From positions 1 through 20,293 of the IMG/VR virus record IMGVR_UViG_3300020457_000140: a stretch of DNA of 20,293 nucleotides. One strand, 5' to 3'. Both the position numbers and the translations under genes were made by a program. This document shows, in pieces, positions 8,206 to 14,587 of this stretch. The notes below the pieces were generated by a model. It was not told the DNA's origin. It was given only the letters and a program-made list of their open reading frames with translations, and searched no databases. This DNA is from a virus. The stretch's first letter is position 1; every line of letters begins with the position of its first letter.

Positions 8206-8409
8206 TTATGTTGATCTGAATTTCATCTTATGAATATCAGGTGGAGTATCTCCTCTTCTCTCCGTCATTTTAATTTGGTGAAAAACAACATGAGGGTTGC
8301 CTTTCACAATGTCTTCAATAGATTTCAGTAGCTTTTCTTCTTCTTCAGCTACGGCTCTAAAGTTTTCTAATTTATCATAGTCAATAACTACAATTCCTCT
8401 TGTCTTCAT
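8206..8409 (-). CDS. Hypothetical 67-aa protein
   Basis: I do not recognise this protein. It starts with a short beta-like stretch (IVVIDYDK), continues with a charged helix (AVAEEEEKLLKSIEDIV) and ends with a basic tail rich in Arg, Lys and Pro. The ATG at 8409 lies within the last codons of the upstream gene (overlap about 29 nt). It is the last gene before the hairpin and the helicase. Its place among primase and helicase genes suggests a replication accessory, but nothing in the sequence proves it. Confidence 0.65.
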   Translation of the reverse strand: MKTRGIVVIDYDKLENFRAVAEEEEKLLKSIEDIVKGNPHVVFHQIKMTERRGDTPPDIHKMKFRST

Positions 8410-8785
8410 ACTTAGTTTCCCTTCTAGGAGGAGAAATGCTACCTACCGACCAAGTTCTTTTGGGTTTGTTGTTATTTCCAAATCCAAATAATTGTAATCG
8501 GTACATTCCTCTATCGTTTAAATTTAAATTTTTAATAGCTTTCGCTTTAATATTTTTCATAATACCAACTCCTGCGGTTCTCGTTTTTGTCCTTTCCAAA
8601 AACTTAATTCTCCTTGGAGTGTCCCTAATCTCTGTTCTTTCGGACTTCCAGTAGGATAATTGCACCAGTTTCCTTTCAATCTCCCTACACTCCCAAGGCT
8701 TGTCAGAAAAACCACACGCCAGCACTCTTTGAACCTTTTGATAGGTGGTGAATGTGATCCAACTTTCTTTATCTTCATTTTCCAA
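8381..8785 (-). CDS. Hypothetical basic protein, TTG start, directly after primase
   Basis: A 134-aa basic protein with no motif I recognise. It has a possible helical N-terminal half (TYQKVQRVLA, REIERKLVQL) and a Lys/Arg-rich second half ending in a polar tail. The frame is the same as the primase frame, separated only by the primase TAA stop (8798-8800) and four codons. The likely start is TTG 8785 behind a run of AAG triplets that can act as a ribosome binding site. Low-level stop readthrough from primase would give a fused product. An alternative frame starting at ATG 8778 runs to 8557, but its composition is less protein-like. Start and even frame are less certain than for the neighbours. 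Confidence 0.5.
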   Translation of the reverse strand: MENEDKESWITFTTYQKVQRVLACGFSDKPWECREIERKLVQLSYWKSERTEIRDTPRRIKFLERTKTRTAGVGIMKNIKAKAIKNLNLNDRGMYRLQLFGFGNNNKPKRTWSVGSISPPRRETKYEDKRNCSY

Positions 8786-8797
8786 GATCTTCTTCTT

Positions 8798-9592
8798 TTA
8801 TAGTGAACTATCATACAAAACCTCATCAATTTGTTTTGGACTTAAGTATTTCAAATCTTCTTTTGTAAATCGTACTGTACATGGCAAAAAAGAATTAATT
8901 TTTTTTGATAACTTAATTGCTTTCTTACTTGCGTCATTATCAAGCACTACAATAGCGTCATCAAAAGCATTTAACTCTAAGCAATGATCCGCACTTATGT
9001 TAGTACCACATAAAGCCACTCCAGTATATTTACTGATATTTGAAATAGCACAAGCAGAAGGAACATCTTCTACCAAAATTGCAGTATTTCCCTTACCAAC
9101 TTTATATAGTGATGGGGCAGTACCATACGTAATCCACTTCGGCATTTCTCTTATTAATGTCCTTCCAATTGCACCTAATAAAGAGTTATGTAGGAAAATA
9201 ACTCTATTGTCAATAGGGGAATATTTAATATCAATATAATTTTTTTCATATGCCAACCAACTATTGACTTCTTTTAGGTATTCAATTGCCTTGGAATTAA
9301 CCTCAACTCTGGATAAATAGGTAGGCATTGGTCGTATAATACTAGTGTACTTGCACGGCAGATTTTCGCTATTCAGTTTATTTTTTATACTTTTAAGTGA
9401 ATAGCCTTTTGAATAAATACCACGCACATTACAGGATGCCCTGTAACAATTCCAAAGCACTTTGCCATCTAAATAAGAAATGGTAAATTTCTTTCTGCCG
9501 TTACAAAAAGGGCAATCAAGTGTTAAGCTATCGCCCTCTTTAATGTTTATGTCCTTAATAATGTCTAGTTGTTCTGATCTACTATACATCAT
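8798..9592 (-). CDS. DNA primase (zinc-binding and TOPRIM domains)
   Basis: This 264-aa protein should make RNA primers for lagging-strand synthesis. The N-terminal zinc site is CPFC (C27, C30) and CYRASC (C49, C54), as in T7 gp4 and DnaG. The TOPRIM domain follows, with the acidic triad AILVEDVPSA (E175) and VVLDNDAS (D218, D220). There is no helicase domain; helicase is encoded separately downstream. Two adjacent ATG codons (9592, 9589) are candidate starts, both inside the end of the upstream gene. The frame is open further upstream to 9694 but without a convincing ribosome binding site. A GGGAG lies 13 nt ahead, a long spacing. Confidence 0.85.
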   Translation of the reverse strand: MMYSRSEQLDIIKDINIKEGDSLTLDCPFCNGRKKFTISYLDGKVLWNCYRASCNVRGIYSKGYSLKSIKNKLNSENLPCKYTSIIRPMPTYLSRVEVNSKAIEYLKEVNSWLAYEKNYIDIKYSPIDNRVIFLHNSLLGAIGRTLIREMPKWITYGTAPSLYKVGKGNTAILVEDVPSACAISNISKYTGVALCGTNISADHCLELNAFDDAIVVLDNDASKKAIKLSKKINSFLPCTVRFTKEDLKYLSPKQIDEVLYDSSL

Positions 9593-9800
9593 TTGATGTT
9601 CTGTACTCCCTAAATACACCACCAACAACGTCACCTTCATTATCGAGCATTTCAGTTTCACCTGCCCAAATAACCTCGTCTGCGTCAAAATCAAATTCTT
9701 CAGCTTTTTTTCTTAACTCTCTACGACCAAGTATCATCTCTCTTCCTTGTCCATCTTGCCACCAAATTGTGTAATATTCTTTAGTAAAAAACTTACGCAT
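9582..9800 (-). CDS. Hypothetical 72-aa acidic protein
   Basis: This protein is not recognised. It has an aromatic N-terminus (FFTKEYYTIWWQDGQ), a basic helix (GRRELRKKAEEF) and an acidic region (DFDADEVIWAGETE), and it lacks cysteines and membrane segments. The ATG at 9800 overlaps the stop of the upstream gene by 8 nt, and its end overlaps the primase start. The arrangement suggests coupled translation ahead of primase. Confidence 0.7.
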   Translation of the reverse strand: MRKFFTKEYYTIWWQDGQGREMILGRRELRKKAEEFDFDADEVIWAGETEMLDNEGDVVGGVFREYRTSNDV

Positions 9801-10056
9801 CAGTTATCTCCTCGTTTAAAAAACCATATCCATGTTTTGTATTATTCTCTTTCAAAGTTTTATAACATTGACGAATGACCTTAGATAAAGACAAAGCATC
9901 AAAAACTTTTTCTTCGAAAATAAGTTTATCGGTGGCATCTACAAATCGACACAAAATCTTTTGATCGTCTGTATTTGGGTACTTGCATATAATACGTAGA
10001 TTGCAACCATGACGAATGGGTAATGTCATTTCTTCTATAAGATCAAAATTACTCAT
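9793..10056 (-). CDS. Hypothetical 87-aa protein
   Basis: This protein is not recognised. The first half looks like short beta strands (CNLRIICKY, ILCRFVDA) and the second half is helical (SLSKVIRQCYKTLKENN). It has three cysteines that do not form a zinc pattern. The start is ATG 10056 in an ATGA overlap with the upstream stop. Part of the run of small early genes between methyltransferase and primase. Confidence 0.7.
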   Translation of the reverse strand: MSNFDLIEEMTLPIRHGCNLRIICKYPNTDDQKILCRFVDATDKLIFEEKVFDALSLSKVIRQCYKTLKENNTKHGYGFLNEEITDA

Positions 10057-10271
10057 ATCTTTTTATCCTCGTCTAATTTTTTATTAAGTTCTACTCTACG
10101 CTTATATTCACTACCCATCTTTTCATAGTATCTACTCATAGACATAAGCATATCTACATATTCGGATAGGTCTTCATTTGAAGTGATGCCATTATGACTT
10201 TCCATTCTACTCCAAAGGTCATAGAGATTATTTTTTAAATGTAAAAATTCGTTAATTTTAGCACCTGCCAT
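10053..10271 (-). CDS. Hypothetical 72-aa helical protein
   Basis: This protein is not recognised. It is almost entirely predicted helix with heptad-like spacing (INEFLHLKNNLYDLWSRME and YVDMLMSMSRYYEKMG), so it may form a coiled coil or small helical bundle. The frame is open to 10328, but ATG 10271 has an excellent GGAGGGG site just ahead and follows the upstream stop at 10276, so I take that as the start. The end overlaps the next gene as ATGA. Confidence 0.68.
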   Translation of the reverse strand: MAGAKINEFLHLKNNLYDLWSRMESHNGITSNEDLSEYVDMLMSMSRYYEKMGSEYKRRVELNKKLDEDKKI

Positions 10272-10275
10272 TGTC

Positions 10276-10683
10276 TTACCCCTCCAACTCTTTTTTATAG
10301 CAAATGATGAAGTAGCAATCATCGTCATCTATAGGAACATCTTCACAATAAAACTTATCGGTTTTGTGTTTCTCATTCATATATTGAGCATAGTCTTCCA
10401 TGTATAAACTATCAGCATCATTAAAATGATCGTCATTCCATGACAGATCAATATTAACTTTGTCTGGATTGTTCATCAAATCGGCAAAAGTGAAATCTAA
10501 GTCTTCAAACTCCCACTTTTCTTTAATATAGTCGAGAACTGCTTGTTCTGAACCCATCTCTTCTTTCATGTGCCACGCACAAAAATCGTTTGGCAAATTA
10601 CAAGTGCCACTAAATGTATCAACAACAAAATGCGTTGTTAATGTGGTATGCTCTTCCCATTCTCCTTTGATTTTATTTTCCAT
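10276..10683 (-). CDS. Hypothetical 135-aa acidic protein
   Basis: This protein is not recognised. It is strongly acidic with many aromatic residues (DLSWNDDHFNDADSLYMED and VPIDDDDCYFIICYKKELEG). Such negatively charged small phage proteins include DNA mimics and inhibitors of host enzymes, but no specific family is visible, so that is speculation. The frame is open to 10746; ATG 10683 has a GGAG site 7 nt upstream and lies inside the last codons of the upstream gene, so I prefer it. Confidence 0.68.
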   Translation of the reverse strand: MENKIKGEWEEHTTLTTHFVVDTFSGTCNLPNDFCAWHMKEEMGSEQAVLDYIKEKWEFEDLDFTFADLMNNPDKVNIDLSWNDDHFNDADSLYMEDYAQYMNEKHKTDKFYCEDVPIDDDDCYFIICYKKELEG

Positions 10684-10885
10684 TACTTTCTCCATCTTCA
10701 ATAAATACAAATCCACCACCATTGCCCTCTGGATCTTGAGAAACAACTAAATTAAATATTTCATTTCCTCTGGTCACTTCAAAAATAAGCCAAGGTTTAT
10801 TTGGATCATTTTTTATTTCATCAGTTGTAAAATCAGTAATTGTAAAACCTATTAATGGTTTATAAAGTTCTTCATATGCGTTCAT
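10673..10885 (-). CDS. Hypothetical 70-aa protein
   Basis: This protein is not recognised. The sequence is beta-like (LIGFTITDFTTDEI, WLIFEVTRGNEIFNLVVSQD) and ends with a glycine-rich, acidic segment. The ATG at 10885 shares a base with the methyltransferase stop (TAATG), so it is coupled to that gene. It is the first of five small unknown genes leading to primase. Confidence 0.68.
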   Translation of the reverse strand: MNAYEELYKPLIGFTITDFTTDEIKNDPNKPWLIFEVTRGNEIFNLVVSQDPEGNGGGFVFIEDGESNGK

Positions 10886-12081
10886 TATGCCACCTCTTTA
10901 ATAGTTAAGTTTTGTAGTTGCTTAGATTCAGCAACAATGTAACCCAATAGATGTTCAATTACTGAAATGGTGAACCCATTACCAATAGCTTTCATCCTTT
11001 GAGTTTTTGAAATTTTCTTTCTTTGTAAATGCTCATGGAGAGTAGGATCATAATCTTTTGCATTACGAAAAACCCCATAGGCAGTATAGTTATCGTCTAG
11101 AGTTTGAAGACGTTCCATCTCTAAGACAGTTAAACTTCTCCATCTTAGTTCATTAGGATTAACTATATAATTATCCTTTTGAACTGTAGTCAGAGCATTT
11201 GTTTTACCATCAAATCTCAACTCCAGATTTTGTGATGTTGATCCATCTGGATTGTATCTTCCTCTAGATGCACCACACAATATAAATGGTTCAGTATTTC
11301 CACCTGCACCTGTAGTCACACAGGGAGATTTATAATTAATGTCATAAACTCTTTTAAGAATGTCATGTCCATTAACATCTGCTACTGCAACTTGTTTGCA
11401 CAGGGAACTACTTTCAAAGGTTAATTTCCTTTTACCTTCATCAAAGTATTCTGTAAGTTTACCACCTCTAAAGTATCCATCATTTTTAACAGGTTTTGTG
11501 GTTTCCAGAATATCCACTATATTAATATTCTTATCTTTTGGTTGTTCTATTAATATAGTCCTGTATGTGCCATCTTCTTGGCGAATACCAAACCAATATA
11601 ATCTTTTACGATTTTGGGCAGAAACTAAATGTGAATTAATTAACTGTGGCTGAATACCTAAAGTATTAGATATTACATCCATATTCTTTTGTGTCATCTT
11701 TACGTTTTCTAGTAGGATGACCTCTGGTTCACATTCTTTAACTAATCTAACAAACTCAAAGAAAAGTTTACCTCTAGGATCATCAAAAGATGGTATCTTA
11801 GAACCTTTAGCAAATGAGAATGATTGGCATGGTGTACCACCAATAATCATATCTATTTTAGGTAAATCTTTACCTTTGACGTTCTTAATGTCACCTAAGA
11901 ATTTTGTATCTGGATAATTACAGGCAGTAATGCTTTGAGTATATTCATCTAATTCACTACTAAAGTAATTGTTTATAGGTATACCAGATCGCCTACACGC
12001 AACCTGTCCACCACTAATGCCATCACATGGGGATAAAATATTTAACCCAATGCCATAGGCAATCTTCTGATGGATGTTCAT
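10885..12081 (-). CDS. DNA (cytosine-5) methyltransferase
   Basis: A 398-aa enzyme that should transfer a methyl group from S-adenosylmethionine to carbon 5 of cytosine. Motif I is atypical but recognisable (NILSPCDGISGGQVA, 14-28). Motif IV is GGTPCQSFS with catalytic C85, motif VI is ENV (125-127), motif VIII is QNRKRLY (156-162), and motif X is AIGNGF near the C-terminus. The target recognition region lies between about 200 and 320. No partner restriction enzyme is recognisable, so it is probably an orphan that protects phage DNA from host restriction or adjusts phage DNA for regulation. It begins in an ATGA overlap with a 128-aa unknown gene. Confidence 0.92.
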   Translation of the reverse strand: MNIHQKIAYGIGLNILSPCDGISGGQVACRRSGIPINNYFSSELDEYTQSITACNYPDTKFLGDIKNVKGKDLPKIDMIIGGTPCQSFSFAKGSKIPSFDDPRGKLFFEFVRLVKECEPEVILLENVKMTQKNMDVISNTLGIQPQLINSHLVSAQNRKRLYWFGIRQEDGTYRTILIEQPKDKNINIVDILETTKPVKNDGYFRGGKLTEYFDEGKRKLTFESSSLCKQVAVADVNGHDILKRVYDINYKSPCVTTGAGGNTEPFILCGASRGRYNPDGSTSQNLELRFDGKTNALTTVQKDNYIVNPNELRWRSLTVLEMERLQTLDDNYTAYGVFRNAKDYDPTLHEHLQRKKISKTQRMKAIGNGFTISVIEHLLGYIVAESKQLQNLTIKEVA

Positions 12082-12464
12082 CTTTGAATAGTGAGATATA
12101 AAGATGTTATACCTTTAGAATCACCTACACCATGCGTAACATTAAAATTAATAATGTCACCAACTTTGGCTAACTTTTTTATCAACTTAATAGATAGACG
12201 TTTATCCCCTCTTTTAGTCATATAGAATTTGACATGAGATGGAGTAACTTCATAATGATTTAGAAAATCTATGTCACAAGGTAGTGTGTATGATTTGTTT
12301 ACACCCTCACTATTATATATAGTGTATGTATTATTTTTTAGATGCTCTAAGTCATCTTTATATTTAATACCAAAGTGTTTATAAATAAATTCTCTGATAC
12401 TTTTATTACAATCGATAATATGTTTATTCAACATAGTATCTGTAAGTTTAATCGTTGGTTGCAT
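12078..12464 (-). CDS. Hypothetical protein coupled to the methyltransferase
   Basis: This 128-aa basic protein is not recognised. It has a helical N-terminal part (KHIIDCNKSIREFIYKHFG) and a basic C-terminal part that looks beta-rich (RLSIKLIKKLAKVGDIINF, ending LYLTIQR). It is the first gene of the leftward operon and starts behind AGAGGTGAAAAATG, the same style of leader as the plus-strand accessory genes. The ATGA overlap with the methyltransferase gene argues that the two act together, for example as a DNA-binding partner or control protein. A restriction function is possible but no nuclease motif is visible. Confidence 0.7.
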   Translation of the reverse strand: MQPTIKLTDTMLNKHIIDCNKSIREFIYKHFGIKYKDDLEHLKNNTYTIYNSEGVNKSYTLPCDIDFLNHYEVTPSHVKFYMTKRGDKRLSIKLIKKLAKVGDIINFNVTHGVGDSKGITSLYLTIQR

Positions 12465-12611
12465 TTTTCACCTCTAAATAAAAATTAATTGATTCCCTAG
12501 TAATGGGGTAGTTCGAACCCACAAAGGGGTTCTCACTTATACCATGCCGTTTTTATTTGTAAAGGTATTTATTAAGTGCAGGTTATGAGCCTAGTAACTC
12601 CACTAACTGCT

Positions 12612-12698
12612 AAGTCATTGATTTCATTGATAAGCCACCTAACCTGAAGGTCAGAGGTTCAAATCCTCTCCCCGCAACCAAGTTACTGATTTTATTGA
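12612..12698. repeat. Imperfect 19-bp direct repeats flanking the attP core
   Basis: Positions 12612-12630 and 12680-12698 match at 16 of 19 bases (pattern AAGTnAnTGATTTnATTGA). They bracket the tRNA-like core symmetrically, as expected for binding sites of integrase or a helper protein. Confidence 0.6.
12640..12680 (+). other. attP core: 3' half of an initiator tRNA(fMet) gene
   Basis: This 41-bp segment reads from just after the anticodon to the CCA end of a tRNA: TAACCTGAAGGTC, T-stem AGAGG (12653-12657), T-loop TTCAAAT, CCTCT (12665-12669), acceptor strand CCCCGCA, discriminator A and CCA (12678-12680). The ending CCCCGCAACCA and the CCTGAAGGTC segment are those of bacterial initiator tRNAs. 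The 5' half is missing, so it is not a tRNA gene but the crossover region copied from the host attB. Integration would rebuild an intact tRNA(fMet). It lies next to the integrase gene. Confidence 0.85.
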
Positions 12699-12727
12699 AT
12701 TTTATTTTTTAAAAATGCTTATTTTGA

Positions 12728-12752
12728 GTTGAAGTTGAACTTAGTTGAAGTT
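12728..12752. repeat. Short repeats, possible integrase arm sites
   Basis: GTTGAAGTT (12728-12736), GTTGAACTT (12734-12742) and GTTGAAGTT (12744-12752) lie about 50 bp to one side of the attP core. Tyrosine integrases of this type bind short repeated arm sites at such distances. The assignment is inference. Confidence 0.45.
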
Positions 12753-12803
12753 TTATGCATTTTTTTTGATTTTGTAGTGTTTTTAACACAGGTTTGAAAC
12801 GAA

Positions 12804-12980
12804 TCATTTATCATTTCCTGTAATCTTTCTAATGAGTATTTCTGCAATTGTAGTTATTGCTAAAACTTCCCAAAATAAAGCGACAATAATTATGTATCGA
12901 TCTTCGACTTTATAATCTCTTAGTATTTCCATTAGTAAAATACAACCAAGACACTTCATAATGATATAAACAGAAATCAT
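12804..12980 (-). CDS. Small two-segment membrane protein
   Basis: A 58-aa open reading frame from ATG 12980 to TGA 12804, lying 22 nt after the integrase stop and on the same strand. The product starts MISVYIIMKCLGCILLMEIL, then a charged turn (RDYKVEDR), then a second hydrophobic stretch (YIIIVALFWEVLAITTIAE) and a basic tail. This is a hairpin-type inner membrane protein. The ribosome binding site is weak; translation could be coupled to integrase, or start at the internal ATG at residue 8. Small membrane proteins made from a prophage often exclude superinfecting phages, which is a guess here; a holin-like role is less likely in this position. Confidence 0.5.
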   Translation of the reverse strand: MISVYIIMKCLGCILLMEILRDYKVEDRYIIIVALFWEVLAITTIAEILIRKITGNDK

Positions 12981-13002
12981 TTTCTAATAAAATCTTTAAA
13001 CA

Positions 13003-14082
13003 CTAGCATCCAAACCTCTTTGCCATTCCTTTTTCAGCTAATTTCTTTGTAGGTCTTACATAAACAGAAAGTATGTTTCTGGATAAATGACCTGTTACTG
13101 ATCTAAGTTCATCTTCAGTACATCCAGATTCAGCCATTTCAGTTGCTCCTGTACGTCTAAGATCACTTAGTTTTAATTCTTTAGGTAAACCTGCTTTGAT
13201 CCTTACTCTCTGCGTATACTTGGCATAAAGTCTGGTATCTCTGTATGGATTACCTGTAGTTTCACAAATAATAATATGATCCTCTGGATCACCTCTATTT
13301 ATTTTAGAAAGTCTTTCAATCAATCTAGGAGATAATTCTAAATCTATATCAACTCCAGTTTTTTCTTGAACAAATCTTACATTATTACCATGTACGTTTT
13401 TCCATTTGAGTTTACGCATATCACCAACTCTCTGACACAAATCATAACAAAATAATGCTAGTGTTCCTACAGAACTTAAACCTAGTTCATCAGAGGTATT
13501 AATAAAGGTACTAACATGGTGCGTTTCCCATAAAACTACCCTTGGTGGTAATCCTTTAATTCCCATTAAAGCAAATGGATTAAAGCGTACTTTTTTGTGT
13601 TTGTAGGCTATGTTAAATACTCGTCTAAGTACTTTAACTATGTGTGTTGCTCTATGTAAACTATATGTATCACGAATAGATTTGTATAGTTTTTCGGTGT
13701 ATTGACTATCAATGTTTCTCAATAGCATTTCACCAAATAATAGCCTATCATTATCAACTCTGGTAAGAATTGCTTGTCTAAGTAGCATTTCATATGCCAC
13801 TTTACTATTAGGCTTTAAGTTTTCATAGGCGATTAAAGTTTTATAAAACTGAATAAACCCTGCCACAGTATTTTCATCTTTGTTTTGGGTAGGATGTTTA
13901 CCAGATTGATACTTTTTATAATCATCATCTAGTTCCTTGCACCTTACTATAGCATCTTCCATGTCTGAATAGGTTTCAGCCACAACAAAAAGAGCATTAC
14001 GCAATGGTTCAGAAGGATTTACAACCCAACTAACACCGCCACCTTTTAAGGTGCGTTTCTGTAAGTATTTAATTCTCTTCAT
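13003..14082 (-). CDS. int: Tyrosine recombinase (phage integrase)
   Basis: A 359-aa site-specific recombinase that should integrate the phage at the host tRNA(fMet) gene. Catalytic residues visible are R218 (LCQRVGD), K241 (VQEKTG), R309 (SDLRRT), H332 (TGHLS) and the nucleophile Y341 (SVYVRP). The residue three before R309, usually His or Lys in this family, is Ser306, a variant seen in some phage integrases. An N-terminal arm-binding region (1-65) precedes the core-binding helical domain (about 70-170). The start ATG 14082 follows AGAGG by 5 nt and lies about 20 nt downstream of its own promoter. attP lies 0.3 kb beyond its 3' end, the normal layout. Confidence 0.93.
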   Translation of the reverse strand: MKRIKYLQKRTLKGGGVSWVVNPSEPLRNALFVVAETYSDMEDAIVRCKELDDDYKKYQSGKHPTQNKDENTVAGFIQFYKTLIAYENLKPNSKVAYEMLLRQAILTRVDNDRLLFGEMLLRNIDSQYTEKLYKSIRDTYSLHRATHIVKVLRRVFNIAYKHKKVRFNPFALMGIKGLPPRVVLWETHHVSTFINTSDELGLSSVGTLALFCYDLCQRVGDMRKLKWKNVHGNNVRFVQEKTGVDIDLELSPRLIERLSKINRGDPEDHIIICETTGNPYRDTRLYAKYTQRVRIKAGLPKELKLSDLRRTGATEMAESGCTEDELRSVTGHLSRNILSVYVRPTKKLAEKGMAKRFGC

Positions 14083-14109
14083 AAAACCTCTGATTCGTTA
14101 ACTAAAACC

Positions 14110-14136
14110 ATTATAGTGCATAAAAAATAAAGTCAA
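14110..14136 (-). promoter_or_regulatory. Integrase promoter
   Basis: Minus-strand TTGACT (14136-14131) and a perfect TATAAT (14115-14110), with a short 15-bp spacer. The expected start point near 14103 gives a leader of about 20 nt. The short spacer suggests the promoter is weak or needs an activator, and the flanking inverted repeats are candidate control sites. Confidence 0.6.
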
Positions 14137-14162
14137 CAAAATTATTTTCTGGACTTTATAAA
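14133..14162 (+). promoter_or_regulatory. Possible divergent plus-strand promoter
   Basis: TCAACA (14133-14138), an 18-bp spacer and TATAAA (14157-14162) overlap the integrase promoter on the opposite strand. A transcript from about 14169 would end at the strong terminator at 14305-14342. The -35 match is only moderate. Confidence 0.35.
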
Positions 14163-14168
14163 CGAATC

Positions 14169-14342
14169 AGTTTAGTGGTATAGGGGAGTTAGGTGTTGTG
14201 GTAGTCATTATAAACCACCAACCAAGGATGGTTTTCATTTCCAAAAAATATGAAATGATTACTCAACATCTAATTCTGTAATATTTTCATTTTTTCTCCT
14301 TATTCCCTCAGAGTAACCTGCATTTACTCTGGGGGTTTTTTT
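14169..14342 (+). ncRNA. Candidate small RNA upstream of integrase
   Basis: A very good plus-strand terminator has no plus-strand gene in front of it, while a plausible promoter lies about 140 bp upstream. The interval holds two small hairpins (GTGGT/ACCAC near 14199-14218, AACCA/TGGTT just after) and only a 17-codon reading frame (14228-14281). The simplest reading is a non-coding RNA of about 170 nt or a tiny peptide message, divergent from integrase. No known RNA family is recognised. Confidence 0.35.
14305..14342 (+). terminator. Strong intrinsic terminator, plus strand
   Basis: A 12-bp stem, CCCTCAGAGTAA (14305-14316) with TTACTCTGGGGG (14324-14335) including one G.T pair, encloses a 7-nt loop and is followed by seven T residues (14336-14342). 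The T-run exists only for plus-strand transcription. Confidence 0.9.
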
Positions 14343-14368
14343 ATACCTGCACGGCAGATAAAAAATGT

Positions 14369-14587
14369 CTAAGGAGTAATCTCCAGTAAAACGCCACTTG
14401 ACCAAGCGTTGTCGGAGTCATCGTCTGGATGTGTACCTTTCGGTAAAGCAATTATACTTCCGTCTAGGTTAACAATTTGATATTTTCTATTTTGTTCTTC
14501 TGCTAAACACCACGCCATTTCTATGGCATCAAGAAGTTGATTGCAGTTGCTCGATTTAAATTTAATTATGTTTAGTTTTTTGTTCAT
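14369..14587 (-). CDS. Hypothetical 72-aa protein
   Basis: This protein is not recognised. It has a basic start (MNKKLNIIKFKSS), a helix (CNQLLDAIEMAWCLAEEQNRK), a beta-like stretch (YQIVNLDGSIIALPKG) and an acidic tail segment (HPDDDSDNAW). Size and fold pattern would suit a small DNA-binding or regulatory protein but no clear helix-turn-helix is visible. The start is ATG 14587 behind GTGAGGTGA. It stands alone, upstream of the integrase on the same strand, and faces the plus-strand terminator. Its position, between integration module and accessory block, is where an excisionase or regulator could sit. Confidence 0.65.
   Translation of the reverse strand: MNKKLNIIKFKSSNCNQLLDAIEMAWCLAEEQNRKYQIVNLDGSIIALPKGTHPDDDSDNAWSSGVLLEITP

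Larger units (their letters stand above)
12465..12803. other. Non-coding region carrying the phage attachment site
   Basis: No gene is seen in these 339 bases. They hold a small hairpin (GAACCC 12515-12520 with GGGTTC 12527-12532), the attP core (12640-12680), flanking imperfect 19-bp direct repeats, three short GTTGAA-type repeats (12728-12752) and one AACGAATCA motif (12799-12807). Together this is the size and content expected for a complete attP with arm sites. Confidence 0.65.
14090..14170. repeat. Inverted repeat bracketing the integrase promoter
   Basis: CTGATTCGTT (14090-14099) and AACGAATCAG (14161-14170) form a perfect 10-bp inverted repeat around the integrase promoter. A third, 9-bp copy (AACGAATCA) is at 12799-12807 beside attP. 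The pattern fits binding sites for a regulator or excisionase that acts both on integrase expression and at attP. Confidence 0.55.

Noticed and set aside
8557-8829. A 90-aa minus-strand reading frame overlapping the gene after primase
   Set aside because: It overlaps the end of primase and most of the 134-aa gene, its composition (Trp-, Cys- and Gly-rich, low in Asp/Asn) is unlike its neighbours, and only its internal ATG at 8778 looks attractive. The other frame is preferred, though not with certainty.
11360-11917. Plus-strand reading frames opposite the methyltransferase gene
   Set aside because: They lie wholly opposite a well-supported gene, lack ribosome binding sites and encode low-complexity Ser/Leu-rich products typical of antisense translation. 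The same applies to other plus-strand frames between 800 and 10750.
12501-12532. A second tRNA remnant (GTTCGAACCC resembles a T-arm)
   Set aside because: The seven-base loop cannot be closed by a proper five-pair T-stem on either strand. It is better read as a simple GAACCC/GGGTTC hairpin.
12640-12680. A functional tRNA gene
   Set aside because: Only the 3' half is present; there is no D-arm, anticodon or 5' acceptor strand in front of it. It is an attachment site core.
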